A DNA stretch of 64,000 nt from JAUQQI01 sp042408785 (GCA_042408785.1 JBHOQU010000124.1:62001-126000); one strand, 5' to 3'. Numbered from the stretch's first letter, positions 7,128-16,198 are shown. Notes: generated by a model from the letters alone, not told the origin. Numbers and translations: made by a program.

Positions 7128-8552
7128 TTACGGCCGAATCACCGCCAGCTTAATCTCGGTCATCTCCTCGATGGCATATCGGACGCCTTCCCGCCCCAGG
7201 CCGCTGTCTTTCACCCCGCCGTACGGCATATGGTCGGCCCGGAAGTTGGACGCGTCGTTTATGATGACCTGACCCACTTCCAGCTCGTCGATGCAGCGCA
7301 GGGTCTCCCCCAGGTCCCGGGTAAAGACGGCCGCATTGAGGCCGTAGTTTGACAGGTTCAGCTGCTCGATGGCCTCATCCACCGTGCTGAAGGTCGCCAC
7401 CGCCACCAGGGGCGCAAAGACCTCCTCGCACACCACCTTCATCTCCGGGGTGGTGCGGGTCAGAACCGTCGGCCAGAACATGTTGGCCTCCCGCCGCCCG
7501 CCCGTAAGCAGGACTGCCCCGGCCTCCCGGGCCTCGATGACCCACGACTCCACCTTCTGGGCCGCCGGTTCGTCAATCATCGGCCCAACGTCGGTCTCCT
7601 CGGCCAGCGGGTCCCCCAGCTTTAGGGCCTCAACCCGGGGCAAAAACCGGTCGAGAAACGCCTGCTCGACCTCCTTGTGAAGGTAAATGCGCTGGACCGA
7701 GATGCACGACTGGCCGGCATGGGCAAAGGCCCCGGATACGGTTGCGTCCACGGCCCGGTCCAGGTCGGCGCTGGGGAAGATGATGTTGGCCGAGTTGGAC
7801 CCGAGCTCCAGGGTAACCTTCTTGAGCCCAACCCGGTCCCGAATATGCTTGCCTACCGGGACGCTGCCGGTAAAGCTGATCTTGCGCACCTTCGGACTGG
7901 TCAGGAGGATGTCCGTCACCTCGGCGGCGGCCGGCACGACGCTCACGGTGCCGGGCGGGAAGCCGGCTTCTTCCAGGATCTCGGCCAGCTTGAGGGCGAT
8001 AAGAGGCGCCTTCTCGGTGGGCTTTACCACCACGGTGTTGCCCGCCGCCAGGGCCGGGGCCACCTTGTGGGCCACCAGGTTGAGGGGGAAGTTAAAGGGC
8101 GTAATCGCCCCGACAACCCCCACCGGCTGCCGGTAAAAGTACCCCACCCGCCCCTCCCCGGCCGGGACGGCACCCATCGGCACGTACTCGCCCCCGACCC
8201 GCCGGGCCTCCTCCGAGGCGACCCGGAAGGTGTAGACCGCCCGGGCAACCTCGGCCCGGGCCGTCCGGATGGGCTTGGCCACCTCCAAAGCGATGATTCG
8301 GGCCAGCTCCTCCTGCCGGGCCGCAATTTTCTGGCTTACGGCCAGCAGCATATCAGCCCGCTGGTAGGCCGGCATCCGCCGGTAAGTCTTAAAGGCCTCG
8401 GCGGCCGCGTCGATGGCCCGCTCCATCTGCCGGGGATTGGCCCGCCGAACCACGGCAACCGTCTCGCCGTTGTACGGGTTCTTGTCCTCGATAACGTCCC
8501 CTTCCCCTTCAACCCACTTGCCGGCAACAAAGATCTTCGTCACTTCGCCCAA
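7128..8552 (-). CDS. NAD(P)-dependent aldehyde dehydrogenase
   Basis: A full-length 474-residue aldehyde dehydrogenase that oxidises an aldehyde to the acid with NAD(P)+. The cofactor site TPFNFPLNLVAHKVAPALAAGN, general base Glu249 in TLELGSNS and nucleophile Cys283 in GQSCISVQR are all present. The overall pattern is closest to the lactaldehyde / phosphonoacetaldehyde dehydrogenase group, but the substrate cannot be fixed from sequence. TTG 8552 is taken as start because AGGAGG lies 7 nt upstream. A GTG at 8543 is an alternative. It stands alone, between the integrase remnant and the divergent qng1. Confidence 0.9.
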   Translation of the reverse strand: MGEVTKIFVAGKWVEGEGDVIEDKNPYNGETVAVVRRANPRQMERAIDAAAEAFKTYRRMPAYQRADMLLAVSQKIAARQEELARIIALEVAKPIRTARAEVARAVYTFRVASEEARRVGGEYVPMGAVPAGEGRVGYFYRQPVGVVGAITPFNFPLNLVAHKVAPALAAGNTVVVKPTEKAPLIALKLAEILEEAGFPPGTVSVVPAAAEVTDILLTSPKVRKISFTGSVPVGKHIRDRVGLKKVTLELGSNSANIIFPSADLDRAVDATVSGAFAHAGQSCISVQRIYLHKEVEQAFLDRFLPRVEALKLGDPLAEETDVGPMIDEPAAQKVESWVIEAREAGAVLLTGGRREANMFWPTVLTRTTPEMKVVCEEVFAPLVAVATFSTVDEAIEQLNLSNYGLNAAVFTRDLGETLRCIDELEVGQVIINDASNFRADHMPYGGVKDSGLGREGVRYAIEEMTEIKLAVIRP

Positions 8553-8660
8553 CGGTTAGCCTCCTGTTCCGCCGAAATTTGAGAACCGGGGCCGGGCTGT
8601 CGGAAAATTGAGATCGTGCGGCCGGTTTCAGCCCGCCCTGAAATTTTACAACCCGGGCCC

Positions 8661-9620
8661 ATGACCATATTCGACCGGATCAGGCAGTCCTGCGCCCAGG
8701 TCGCCCAGCGGGCCCGCTTCGTTCGGGTCGCCGCCGACCGGGTCGGTTTCTATGCCCGGAGCCTGCCCATCGACCGCCTGGACAAACCCCAGCTCGACCC
8801 CCGGTATCATTACTTCGGGGAGCCGGGGGCTACCCTGGCTTACATCATCACCCTGGATACCGTGAACTTTGGGTCCGGATATTTCCCCCAGCTTCAAAAG
8901 CGGCCCGGACTTTCGGGCTATTTTACGATTGCCTCCGCCCTTAAAGACTACTTTGAGGCCCACGGCCCCCCGGATGCCCGCACCCTGGCCGAAATCACCC
9001 CCCCCGACTGCCACCGCATCTTCGGCCAGGAGCCGGACGGCGGCCCCCGCTCCGAGCTTATGGGCCTCTTCGCCCGGGCCCTTAACGACCTGGGCCGCCT
9101 TCTCCTGGACCGCTTCGGCGGCGATTTTGTCCGCCTGGTCGAGGCCGCCGACCACTCGGCCGAAAGGCTCATAGCTATCCTGGCCGAGATGCCCTTCTTC
9201 CGGGATGTGGCCCTTTATGACGACTTTGAAGTGGCCTTTTACAAGCGGGCCCAGCTCGCCTGCGCTGACCTCTGGCTGGCTTTCCAGGGTCAGGGCTACG
9301 GCTACTTTTGGGATATCGACGGGCTGACCATTTTCGCCGATAACCTGGTGCCCCACGTCCTGCGGGTGGACGGGGTCCTCATTTACGACCCGGCCCTGGC
9401 CGAGCGGGTCGACCGGGGGGAGCTTATCCCCCCGGGCTCGGCCGAAGAGGTCGAGATCCGGGCCTGCGCTGTGCATGCCGCCGAGCTCATCGTGGCCGAA
9501 CTGCGTCGGACCGGTCGGCCGGTTTCGGCCCGGGAGCTGGACTACCTGCTGTGGAACCGGGGCCAGGAGCCGAAGTATAAGGCCCTGCCCCGGCACCGCA
9601 CCCGGACGGTTTTTTACTGA
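8661..9620 (+). CDS. qng1: Queuosine 5'-phosphate N-glycosylase/hydrolase (DUF2419)
   Basis: This 319-residue protein belongs to the DUF2419 / Qng1 family, which releases queuine base from queuosine 5'-phosphate so the modified base can be reused for tRNA. Recognisable family stretches are ITLDTVNFGSGYFPQL, the GYGYFWDIDGLTIFADNLVPHVLR block with active-site acidic residues, and the C-terminal LDYLLWNRGQ...YKALPRHRTRTVFY. ATG 8661 fits the family start better than GTG 8616, although no good ribosome site is visible. The penicillin-binding protein begins one base after its stop. No queuosine biosynthesis genes are in the window. Confidence 0.85.
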   Translation: MTIFDRIRQSCAQVAQRARFVRVAADRVGFYARSLPIDRLDKPQLDPRYHYFGEPGATLAYIITLDTVNFGSGYFPQLQKRPGLSGYFTIASALKDYFEAHGPPDARTLAEITPPDCHRIFGQEPDGGPRSELMGLFARALNDLGRLLLDRFGGDFVRLVEAADHSAERLIAILAEMPFFRDVALYDDFEVAFYKRAQLACADLWLAFQGQGYGYFWDIDGLTIFADNLVPHVLRVDGVLIYDPALAERVDRGELIPPGSAEEVEIRACAVHAAELIVAELRRTGRPVSARELDYLLWNRGQEPKYKALPRHRTRTVFY

Positions 9621-9621
9621 G

Positions 9622-11061
9622 ATGGTCCCGAACCGCGGCATCTACCGGGTCGGCCTTGCCCTTTACGCCGGCCTGGCCCTGGTGGCCCTGGCCTTCGGCT
9701 ACTGGCAGGTTATCGCCGCCCCGGAGCTCCTTAGGCGGCCGGAAAACACCCGGCCCCTGGACCTGCTTCTCCGCAGCCCCCGGGGGGCCATCCTGGACCG
9801 GAACGGGGTAGTGCTGGCCAGGTCGGCGGCCGGGGCCGACGGGATCTACCGCCGGGAGTACCCGGTGCCGGAGGCCGCCCCGGTGGTGGGTTATTTCAAC
9901 CCGAGCCTCGGGCGGGCCGGGGTGGAGGCGGCGGCCAACGATACCCTCCAGCAGGTCCGCTGGCCCCAGTGGCCCTGGTCCCTCCAGGCCGGCGTGGCCG
10001 CCCGGGACGTCCGGCTCACCGTGGATGCTAACCTTCAGACCCAGATATCCCGGCTCTTTGGGGGGCGGCCCGGTGCGGCGGTGGTCATGACCCCCGACGG
10101 CGCCGTCCTGGCCCTGGTCTCAAGCCCCACCTTCGACCCGAACCGCCTGGCGGCCGGCCAGCCCGATGAGGCCGCCCTGGGCTACCTTCGGAGGCTGCAG
10201 GCCGACAGCGAGGCCCCCCTCCTTAACCGGGCTACCCAGGGCCAGTACGCCCCAGGCTCCACCTTTAAGACGGTCACCCTGGCGGCGGCCCTGGAGCTGG
10301 GGGCAGTCAGACCCGACGAGGTCTTTGAATACCAGCTTAACCCCCGGGACGCCTCCCACCCGGTCCCCTGGCACACCAACGGCTTTGTCAGCTGCGGGAA
10401 CATCTACCTGCTGGCCTCGGGCAGCCGGGTCCGGCTGGACCTGGCCCACGCCTACGCCTGGAGCTGTAACGTCACCCACGCCAACCTCGCCCTCCGCCTC
10501 GGGGCCCCGGCCCTCTTAGATTACGCCCGCCGTTTCGGCTTTGAGGCGCCGGTCCCCTTTGAACTGCCCACAACCCCAAGCCGGCTCCAGCAGCGGCCGG
10601 ACTTCTTTACCGGCCCCGAAGCCCGGTACGCCCTGGCCTCGACGGGCATGGGGCAGGGGGAACTGCTGGTTACCCCCCTCCAGATGGCCCTGGTGGCGGC
10701 GGCCGTGGCCGCCGACGGCAAGGTTCCCCGGCCCCGCCTGCTGGCCGACCGGCCGGCCGAAACCTGGCGACAGGCCATCAGGCCCGACGTGGCCCACCAG
10801 CTCCGGACGTTTATGACCGTGTCGGTGGCCGAAGGGTGGGCCCGGCCGGCCGGGGTGGCGGGGGTGGCCGTGGCCGGCAAGACCGGGACGGCTGAGGCCG
10901 TGCCGGGGCGGCCGGCCCACTCCTGGTTCATCGGCTTCGCCCCGGCCGAGAACCCCCGGGTCGTCCTGGCGCTGGTGGTGGAGGAGGGGGGATCCAGCAC
11001 CCAGGTGGCCGCCCCCCTGGCCTCCCAGATTTTGCGGGCCGCCCTGGCCGCGGCGAAATGA
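9622..11061 (+). CDS. Class B penicillin-binding protein (peptidoglycan transpeptidase)
   Basis: A 479-residue D,D-transpeptidase that cross-links peptidoglycan outside the membrane. It has one N-terminal membrane anchor (about residues 9-32), a short pedestal (RGAILDRNGVVLA) and a transpeptidase domain. All three catalytic motifs are present: S213-TFK, SCN at 281-283 and KTGT at 420-423. The length and short pedestal fit the PbpA/FtsI-like subgroup rather than long FtsI or PBP2. No rodA/ftsW partner is adjacent. ATG 9622 begins just after the qng1 stop, and the rnhB start overlaps its own stop as ATGA. Confidence 0.88.
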   Translation: MVPNRGIYRVGLALYAGLALVALAFGYWQVIAAPELLRRPENTRPLDLLLRSPRGAILDRNGVVLARSAAGADGIYRREYPVPEAAPVVGYFNPSLGRAGVEAAANDTLQQVRWPQWPWSLQAGVAARDVRLTVDANLQTQISRLFGGRPGAAVVMTPDGAVLALVSSPTFDPNRLAAGQPDEAALGYLRRLQADSEAPLLNRATQGQYAPGSTFKTVTLAAALELGAVRPDEVFEYQLNPRDASHPVPWHTNGFVSCGNIYLLASGSRVRLDLAHAYAWSCNVTHANLALRLGAPALLDYARRFGFEAPVPFELPTTPSRLQQRPDFFTGPEARYALASTGMGQGELLVTPLQMALVAAAVAADGKVPRPRLLADRPAETWRQAIRPDVAHQLRTFMTVSVAEGWARPAGVAGVAVAGKTGTAEAVPGRPAHSWFIGFAPAENPRVVLALVVEEGGSSTQVAAPLASQILRAALAAAK

Positions 11062-11696
11062 CTCGAGCTCCGGCCGACGTCGAACTTGCCCTTTACCGGG
11101 CCGGATTCCGGGCCGTAGCCGGGGTGGACGAGGCCGGGCGGGGGGCCCTGGCCGGCCCGGTGGTGGCGGCGGCGGTGATCCTGCCCGACCCGTGGGACTG
11201 GGCGCCCGAGTGCCCCGTTATCGACAGCAAGCTGCTGACCCTGGAAGAGCGGGAGCGGGCCTTCGGGGTAATCGCCGCCTGCGCCCGCGCCTGGGGGGTG
11301 GGGCGGGCCGAGGTGGACGAAATCGAGGAGTTCGGTATCGGCCGGGCCAGCCTGCTGGCCATGGTCAGGGCCGTGGGGGACCTTAAGATTGCCCCGGACT
11401 GCGTCCTGGTGGACGGGCCCTGGTCGCTGGGGATCGGCCTGCCCGAGATACCCCTGGTTCAGGGGGAACAGCGGTCGGTTTCGGTGGCCGCCGCCTCCAT
11501 CATCGCCAAGGTGACCCGAGACCGGCTTATGGCCTGCCTCGACCGGAAATACCCGGGCTACGGCTTCGCCCGCCACAAAGGCTACCCCACCGCCGAGCAC
11601 CTGCGCCGGCTGGCCGAACTCGGCCCCTCGCCGGTCCACCGGCGCCGGTTCCGGCCGGTGGCCGACGTGCTGACCGGGGATGTCCCGGGCGGGTGA
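11058..11696 (+). CDS. rnhB: Ribonuclease HII
   Basis: RNase HII removes ribonucleotides and RNA primers from DNA-RNA hybrids. The 212-residue protein has GVDEAGRGALAGPVVAAAVIL with the first Asp-Glu pair, IDSKLLTLEERE, CVLVDGPW with another catalytic Asp, and AAASIIAKVTRD. It also has the YGFARHKGYPTAEHL C-terminal block. The ATG overlaps the upstream stop as ATGA, and yraN begins 17 bp before its end, giving a tightly coupled PBP-rnhB-yraN run. Confidence 0.95.
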   Translation: MTRAPADVELALYRAGFRAVAGVDEAGRGALAGPVVAAAVILPDPWDWAPECPVIDSKLLTLEERERAFGVIAACARAWGVGRAEVDEIEEFGIGRASLLAMVRAVGDLKIAPDCVLVDGPWSLGIGLPEIPLVQGEQRSVSVAAASIIAKVTRDRLMACLDRKYPGYGFARHKGYPTAEHLRRLAELGPSPVHRRRFRPVADVLTGDVPGG

Positions 11697-12060
11697 GGCC
11701 GGCCGCCGGGCGGAACGGGCGGCCCGGGACTACCTCGTAAGCCGGGGTTACACCATCCGGGAAGTGAACTTCCGGACCCGGTTCGGCGAGGTGGACATCA
11801 TCGCCGAAAAGGACGACTGCGTCGTCTTCGTCGAGGTCCGGGCCCGGCGGGCCGGGGGGTTGGTGGGGGCGGCCGAATCCCTCACCGCCCGCAAGTTCCG
11901 GCGGCTGATTCAGGCGGCCCTCGAATACCGGGCCGGCCACCCGGAGCTTTCCCCGCAGGCCCGGTTCGACTTTATCGGGGTCGAGCTGGACGGGGCCGGC
12001 CGACCCCGTCGCCTGGAGCACATCGAGAACGCCCTGGAGGTCCCACCCGGCCTGCTATAA
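11680..12060 (+). CDS. yraN: YraN/UPF0102 nuclease-fold protein
   Basis: A 126-residue member of UPF0102 with a restriction-endonuclease-like fold: GRRAERAARDYLVSRGYTIREVNFRTRFGEVDIIAEKDDCVVFVEVRAR. The E...D...ExR core (GEVDII, VEVRAR) is intact. The biological role is unproven, though genes of this family often follow rnhB, as here. The ATG at 11680 lies inside the rnhB end, and no in-frame alternative fits the family start. Its stop codon region contains a TATAAT (12056-12061) that could serve the next gene. Confidence 0.88.
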   Translation: MSRAGEAGRRAERAARDYLVSRGYTIREVNFRTRFGEVDIIAEKDDCVVFVEVRARRAGGLVGAAESLTARKFRRLIQAALEYRAGHPELSPQARFDFIGVELDGAGRPRRLEHIENALEVPPGLL

Positions 12061-12102
12061 TCAGAGGGAGTGTGAACCTTAAAATCGTGGGCCGGTTAGG
12101 CT

Positions 12103-12483
12103 ATGCCGATCTACGAGTACCGCTGTAACCAGTGCCGGCGCAAATCCACCATATTCGTCCCGAGCGTATACAGCGTTTTCGAGCCGGCCTGCTCCCACTG
12201 CGGCAGCACCGACGTCCGGCGCCTCATCTCCGGCTTTGCCTTTGTGCGCTCCGAGGAGGACCGGCTGGAGCAGCTGGCCGACCCGAGCAACTTTGCCGAC
12301 CTGGATGAGAACGACCCCCGCAGCGTGGCCCGCTGGGCCCGCCGCTTCAGCAGGGAGCTTGGGGAGGACCTGGGGCCGGAATTCGACGAGATGGTCGACC
12401 GGCTCGAGGCCGGCGAGGTGCCGGAGGAGCTGGGGGGCGAGGCGGACGAGGGCGAGGGTGGCGAAGAGGGGGACGAGCTTTAA
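12103..12483 (+). CDS. FmdB-type zinc-ribbon protein (first copy)
   Basis: A 126-residue protein with an N-terminal FmdB/CxxC zinc ribbon: MPIYEYRCNQC, then CSHCGS, four Cys in two CxxC-like pairs. After it come a helical segment (SVARWARRFSRELGEDLG) and a very acidic tail (EDEGEG-rich). Members are proposed to be regulatory or assembly proteins, and no specific function is known. A TATAAT at 12056-12061 lies about 42 bp upstream, with no convincing -35. The second copy starts 2 nt after its stop. Confidence 0.8.
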   Translation: MPIYEYRCNQCRRKSTIFVPSVYSVFEPACSHCGSTDVRRLISGFAFVRSEEDRLEQLADPSNFADLDENDPRSVARWARRFSRELGEDLGPEFDEMVDRLEAGEVPEELGGEADEGEGGEEGDEL

Positions 12484-12485
12484 AA

Positions 12486-12857
12486 ATGCCCATCTATGAG
12501 TATCTGTGCCCGAACTGCGGCCGCAAGGTGAGCCTCTTTTACCTGTCGGTCCGGCAGGCCGAGGCCGAACCGGCCTGCCCCGAGTGCGGCGGCCGGGGCC
12601 TCAGGCGGCTCTTTTCCCGGTTCGCCGTCCACAAATCCGAGGCCGACCGGATGGCGGAACTGGGTTCGGCCATCGACCACCCCAGCGAGGAGTACTACAA
12701 GGACAGCCGCAATATCGGCCTCTGGGCCAAGAAGCGGCTTAAGGAACTGGGCGTCGAGCCCCCGCCCGGTTTTGATGAGGTCGTCGAAAAGGGCCGCTCC
12801 GGAGAGCTGCTTAAGGAGTACGAGATCCCTTGGTCGGAGCGGACCACCAACCCGTAA
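12486..12857 (+). CDS. FmdB-type zinc-ribbon protein (second copy)
   Basis: A 123-residue paralogue of the preceding gene with the same MPIYEYLCPNC...CPECGG ribbon, then RRLFSRFAVHKSEADRMAELG and a helical C-terminal half (KRLKELGVEPPPGFDEVVEKGRSG) that parallels the first copy. The two probably arose by tandem duplication, the first having gained an acidic tail. The start codon sits 2 nt after the previous stop, and thiE begins 28 nt before its end. Confidence 0.8.
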   Translation: MPIYEYLCPNCGRKVSLFYLSVRQAEAEPACPECGGRGLRRLFSRFAVHKSEADRMAELGSAIDHPSEEYYKDSRNIGLWAKKRLKELGVEPPPGFDEVVEKGRSGELLKEYEIPWSERTTNP

Positions 12858-13513
12858 CCCGCCCGAGCCTGGAGCTTGCCCGGCAGAAGGTCCGGGGCCT
12901 TTACCTTATAGTTGACCCGCAGGCCACCCGCGGCCGGGACGTGGTTGCCGTTGCCGAGGGCGCCATCCGGGCCGGCGCCAGGGTCGTCCAGTACCGTGAT
13001 AAATTAAAAATGAAGGGTGAAATGTTGCCCGAAGTCCGGCGGCTGCGGGACCTGTGCCGGGAGGCCGGTGTGCTCTTCATCGTCAACGACCACGCCGACC
13101 TGGCCCTCGTGGCCGGGGCCGACGGGGTCCACGTGGGCCAGAAGGACCTGCCCGTGGCCGAACTGCGGCGCATCCTGCCGCCGACGATGGTTATCGGGTG
13201 CTCGACGAATAACCTGGTCGAGGCCCTGAAGGCCCGGGAGGACGGGGCCGACTACGTCGGGGTTGGGTCTATTTTCCCCACGGCCACCAAGACGGACACC
13301 CGGCCCGCCGGCCTCGACACCATCCGGCAGATCAAGGCGGCCGGCCTGGGCCTGCCGCTGGTGGCCATCGGGGGGATCAACCCCGAAAATGTGGCCGAGG
13401 TGGTTCGGGCCGGGGCCGACGCCTTCGCGGTGGTAAGCGCCGTCTGCGCCGCCGAAGACCCGGCGGCCGCCGCGGCGGAGCTTATTGCCCGGGCCGAGGC
13501 CGCCCTGAGGTGA
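12830..13513 (+). CDS. thiE: Thiamine-phosphate synthase
   Basis: ThiE joins the HMP pyrophosphate and thiazole phosphate moieties to make thiamine phosphate. The 227-residue TIM barrel shows GLYLIVDP, VVQYRDK, FIVNDHADLALVAGADGVHVGQKDLP, DYVGVGSIFPTATK and the phosphate loop VAIGGINPENV, all in order. It begins at TTG 12830 with AAGGAG about 12 nt upstream, inside the end of the FmdB gene. The translin gene starts at its stop as GTGA. No other thiamine genes are nearby and no TPP riboswitch precedes the unit. Confidence 0.92.
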   Translation: MVGADHQPVTRPSLELARQKVRGLYLIVDPQATRGRDVVAVAEGAIRAGARVVQYRDKLKMKGEMLPEVRRLRDLCREAGVLFIVNDHADLALVAGADGVHVGQKDLPVAELRRILPPTMVIGCSTNNLVEALKAREDGADYVGVGSIFPTATKTDTRPAGLDTIRQIKAAGLGLPLVAIGGINPENVAEVVRAGADAFAVVSAVCAAEDPAAAAAELIARAEAALR

Positions 13514-14166
13514 AGATGCTGCGGACGCCCGAGTTTTACGAGACCATCGACCGCATCCGGGAGCACCTCGATGCCAAGTACGCCGCCCGGGAGGAGGCCC
13601 TGAAGCTGGCACGGGAGGTGGTGCGGGCGGCGGCCAACGCCGTCCGGGCGGTCCACCGGGGGGAGTTTGAGGCGGCCGAAGCCCTCTTGGCCGAGGGCCG
13701 CCAGAAGCTCCAGGCCGCCACCCAGTTGCTGGCCGAACACCCCGACATCCTCTGGGCCGGGTTCATCGGCGACGCCGCCAAGGAGCTGGTGGAGGCCCAC
13801 GTGACCTTTGCCGTCATTGCCAACCGCCCCGTTCCCGGGCCCGACGAGCTTAAGGTGGAGCCTTTAAGCTACCTTCAGGGCCTGGCCGAGGCCGTCGGGG
13901 AGCTGAGACGTCACCTGCTGGACCTCATCCGCACCGGCCAGCTGGGCCGGGCCGAAGAGATCTTGGGCACGATGGACGCCATCTACGAGGTCCTCGTCGC
14001 CCTCGACTACCCCGACGGCATGACCGGGGGCCTAAGGCGGCTCACCGACCAGGTGCGGGGCATTCTGGAGCGCAGCCGCGGCGACCTGACCCTGTCGATC
14101 CGGCAGTGGGAACTGGCCAAATACCTGGGCGCGCGGGATATAATAGCGCCGCAAGAGGGACTTTAG
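13510..14166 (+). CDS. Translin-family protein
   Basis: A 218-residue, almost entirely helical protein of the translin superfamily, with the archaeal/bacterial-type layout: IDRIREHLDAKYAAREEALKLAREVVRAAANAVRAVHRGEFEAA, then LWAGFIGDAAKELVEAHV, LSYLQGLAEAVGELRRHLLDLIRTG and a final DYPDGMTGGLRRLTDQVRGILE helix pair. Translins bind single-stranded RNA or DNA as ring oligomers, and some with TRAX act as RNases. Whether this one has the catalytic acidic triad I cannot tell with confidence. Start is GTG 13510, coupled to thiE by GTGA, with ATG 13516 as an alternative. Confidence 0.75.
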   Translation: MKMLRTPEFYETIDRIREHLDAKYAAREEALKLAREVVRAAANAVRAVHRGEFEAAEALLAEGRQKLQAATQLLAEHPDILWAGFIGDAAKELVEAHVTFAVIANRPVPGPDELKVEPLSYLQGLAEAVGELRRHLLDLIRTGQLGRAEEILGTMDAIYEVLVALDYPDGMTGGLRRLTDQVRGILERSRGDLTLSIRQWELAKYLGARDIIAPQEGL

Positions 14167-14209
14167 TTAAAATAGTCGTGAAATTTTTCCCAATGTAAGG
14201 AGGCCGGGG

Positions 14210-16198
14210 ATGAGCCTGGCGATTTTAGGTCCCATCGGGGGGCTGGTCGGCCTGCTGTTTGCCGGCCTGACGGCTTACTGGGTTCTAAAACAGGAGACCG
14301 GTCGGCCGGAGATGGTGCGCATCTCCCGGGCGGTCCAGGTGGGGGCCACGGCTTTTCTCCTGCGGGAGTATCGCACCCTGGTGCCCTTTGCCGTCGTGGT
14401 GGCGGCCATCCTCGGCATCGTGGTCCATCCCCTTACCGCCCTCTGCTATCTGGTGGGGGCCTTCTGTTCGGCCCTGGCCGGCTTTATCGGGATGAATGTG
14501 GCCGTCCGGGCCAACGTTCGGACGGCGGCCGCCGCCGTCCGCAGTCTCAACGACGCCCTGCGGGTCGCCTTCTCCAGCGGGACGGTTATGGGCATCACGG
14601 TGGTGGGGCTGGGGGTGCTGGGGCTTTCGGTCCTGTTCCTGGCCATCGGCGACCCGAACATTGTGGCCGGGTTCAGCTTCGGGGCCTCGTCCATTGCCCT
14701 CTTTGCCCGGGTTGGGGGCGGCATCTACACCAAGGCGGCCGATGTGGGGGCCGACCTGGTGGGCAAGGTAGAGGCCGGCATCCCCGAAGACGACCCCCGC
14801 AACCCGGCCGTTATCGCCGATAACGTCGGCGACAACGTCGGGGACGTGGCGGGGATGGGCGCCGACCTTTTCGAGTCGTACGTGGGGTCCATCGTGGCCG
14901 CCCTTGCCCTGGCGGCCATGACCCCCTGGGGGGAGGCTGCCTACGGCCTGCCCATCCTGCTGGCGGTGGCCGGCATCGTCGCCTCCATAATCGGCACATT
15001 CTTCGTCCGGGTGGGGGAGACGCCGGAGATGGGCCGCCTGCTCAATGCCCTGCGGGCCGGGGTCTTTGTGGCCACCGTCCTGGTGGTGCTGGCCACCCTG
15101 GGCCTGGCCCTGTGGCTTGGGGTCGGCCTCGGCCTCTTCTGGGCCACGGTGGCCGGGCTGCTGGGTGGGGTGGCCATCGGCCTGAGCACCGAGTTTTTCA
15201 CCTCCTACTTCTATGGGCCCACCCGGCAGGTGGCGCAGGCGGCCCGGACGGGGCCGGCGACCGTCATCATCGGCGGGCTGGCCGTGGGGATGCTGAGCAA
15301 CGTCCTGCCGATGCTCATCATGGCCGCGGCCATCTACGTGGCCTACGTTTTCGGCGGCCTTTACGGGGTGGCCCTGGCCGGGGTGGGCATGCTCTCGACC
15401 CTGGGAATTACCCTGGCCACGGATGCCTACGGCCCGGTGGCCGATAACGCCGGCGGTATCGCCGAGATGACCCACCTTCCCCCGGAGGTCCGCCAGCGGA
15501 CGGACGCCCTCGACTCCCTGGGCAACACCACGGCGGCCACCGGCAAGGGGTTCGCCATCGGCTCGGCCGTGCTCACCGCCCTGGCCCTGCTGGCGGCATA
15601 CTCCCAGGCGGTCCGACTGGACATTATGAACCTGCTGGACGTGCGGGTGATGATCGGGGCCCTCATCGGGGCGGGCATGCCGTATATCTTCTCGGCCTTG
15701 GCCATGTCGGCCGTGGGCCGGGCGGCCTTTGAGATCGTTAACGAGGTGCGCCGCCAGTTCAAGGAGATTCCGGGGCTTATGGCCGGGGAGGCCTCGCCCG
15801 ACTACGCCCGCTGCGTGGACATCAGCACCCGGGCCGCCCTCCGGGAGATGATTCTGCCGGGCCTGCTGGCGGTGTTGGTGCCACCGGCCGTCGGGTTCGC
15901 CCTGGGGGCCGCCGCCCTGGGCGGCCTGCTGCTCGGGGCGATCCTGAGCGGCTTCCTGCTGGCCGTTACCATGGCCAATTCCGGGGCCGCCTGGGACAAT
16001 GCTAAAAAATATATTGAGGCCGGCTATCTGTTAGACGAGAACGGCCAGCCCATCCGGAAGTCGACGCCGGTGCACGCCGCCGCGGTGGTGGGGGATACGG
16101 TGGGCGACCCCTTCAAGGACACCGCCGGGCCCTCCCTTAACATCTTAATAAAACTTATGAGCATCGTTTCCCTGGTCCTGGCACCGCTTTTTATTTAA
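14210..16198 (+). CDS. hppA: Membrane-bound pyrophosphatase, K+-dependent type
   Basis: A 662-residue integral membrane pyrophosphatase that couples pyrophosphate hydrolysis to cation pumping, with about 15-16 membrane segments. Active-site loops are intact: GGGIYTKAADVGADLVGKVE, DNVGDNVGDVAGMGADLFESY, TDAYGPVADNAGGIAEM and VVGDTVGDPFKDTAGPS. At residues 438-447 it reads GNTTAATGKG, whose Ala (instead of Lys) and Gly mark the K+-dependent subfamily. Whether it moves Na+ or H+ is undecided. AAGGAGG precedes the ATG. A TATAAT at 14139-14144 in the translin tail may be its -10. The second copy follows after 50 nt. Confidence 0.93.
   Translation: MSLAILGPIGGLVGLLFAGLTAYWVLKQETGRPEMVRISRAVQVGATAFLLREYRTLVPFAVVVAAILGIVVHPLTALCYLVGAFCSALAGFIGMNVAVRANVRTAAAAVRSLNDALRVAFSSGTVMGITVVGLGVLGLSVLFLAIGDPNIVAGFSFGASSIALFARVGGGIYTKAADVGADLVGKVEAGIPEDDPRNPAVIADNVGDNVGDVAGMGADLFESYVGSIVAALALAAMTPWGEAAYGLPILLAVAGIVASIIGTFFVRVGETPEMGRLLNALRAGVFVATVLVVLATLGLALWLGVGLGLFWATVAGLLGGVAIGLSTEFFTSYFYGPTRQVAQAARTGPATVIIGGLAVGMLSNVLPMLIMAAAIYVAYVFGGLYGVALAGVGMLSTLGITLATDAYGPVADNAGGIAEMTHLPPEVRQRTDALDSLGNTTAATGKGFAIGSAVLTALALLAAYSQAVRLDIMNLLDVRVMIGALIGAGMPYIFSALAMSAVGRAAFEIVNEVRRQFKEIPGLMAGEASPDYARCVDISTRAALREMILPGLLAVLVPPAVGFALGAAALGGLLLGAILSGFLLAVTMANSGAAWDNAKKYIEAGYLLDENGQPIRKSTPVHAAAVVGDTVGDPFKDTAGPSLNILIKLMSIVSLVLAPLFI

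Noticed and set aside
6581..9620. A genomic island attached to tRNA-Phe
   Set aside because: After the integrase remnant come a normal aldehyde dehydrogenase, qng1 and cell-wall genes with the same base composition as the rest; no phage, plasmid or toxin genes were seen.
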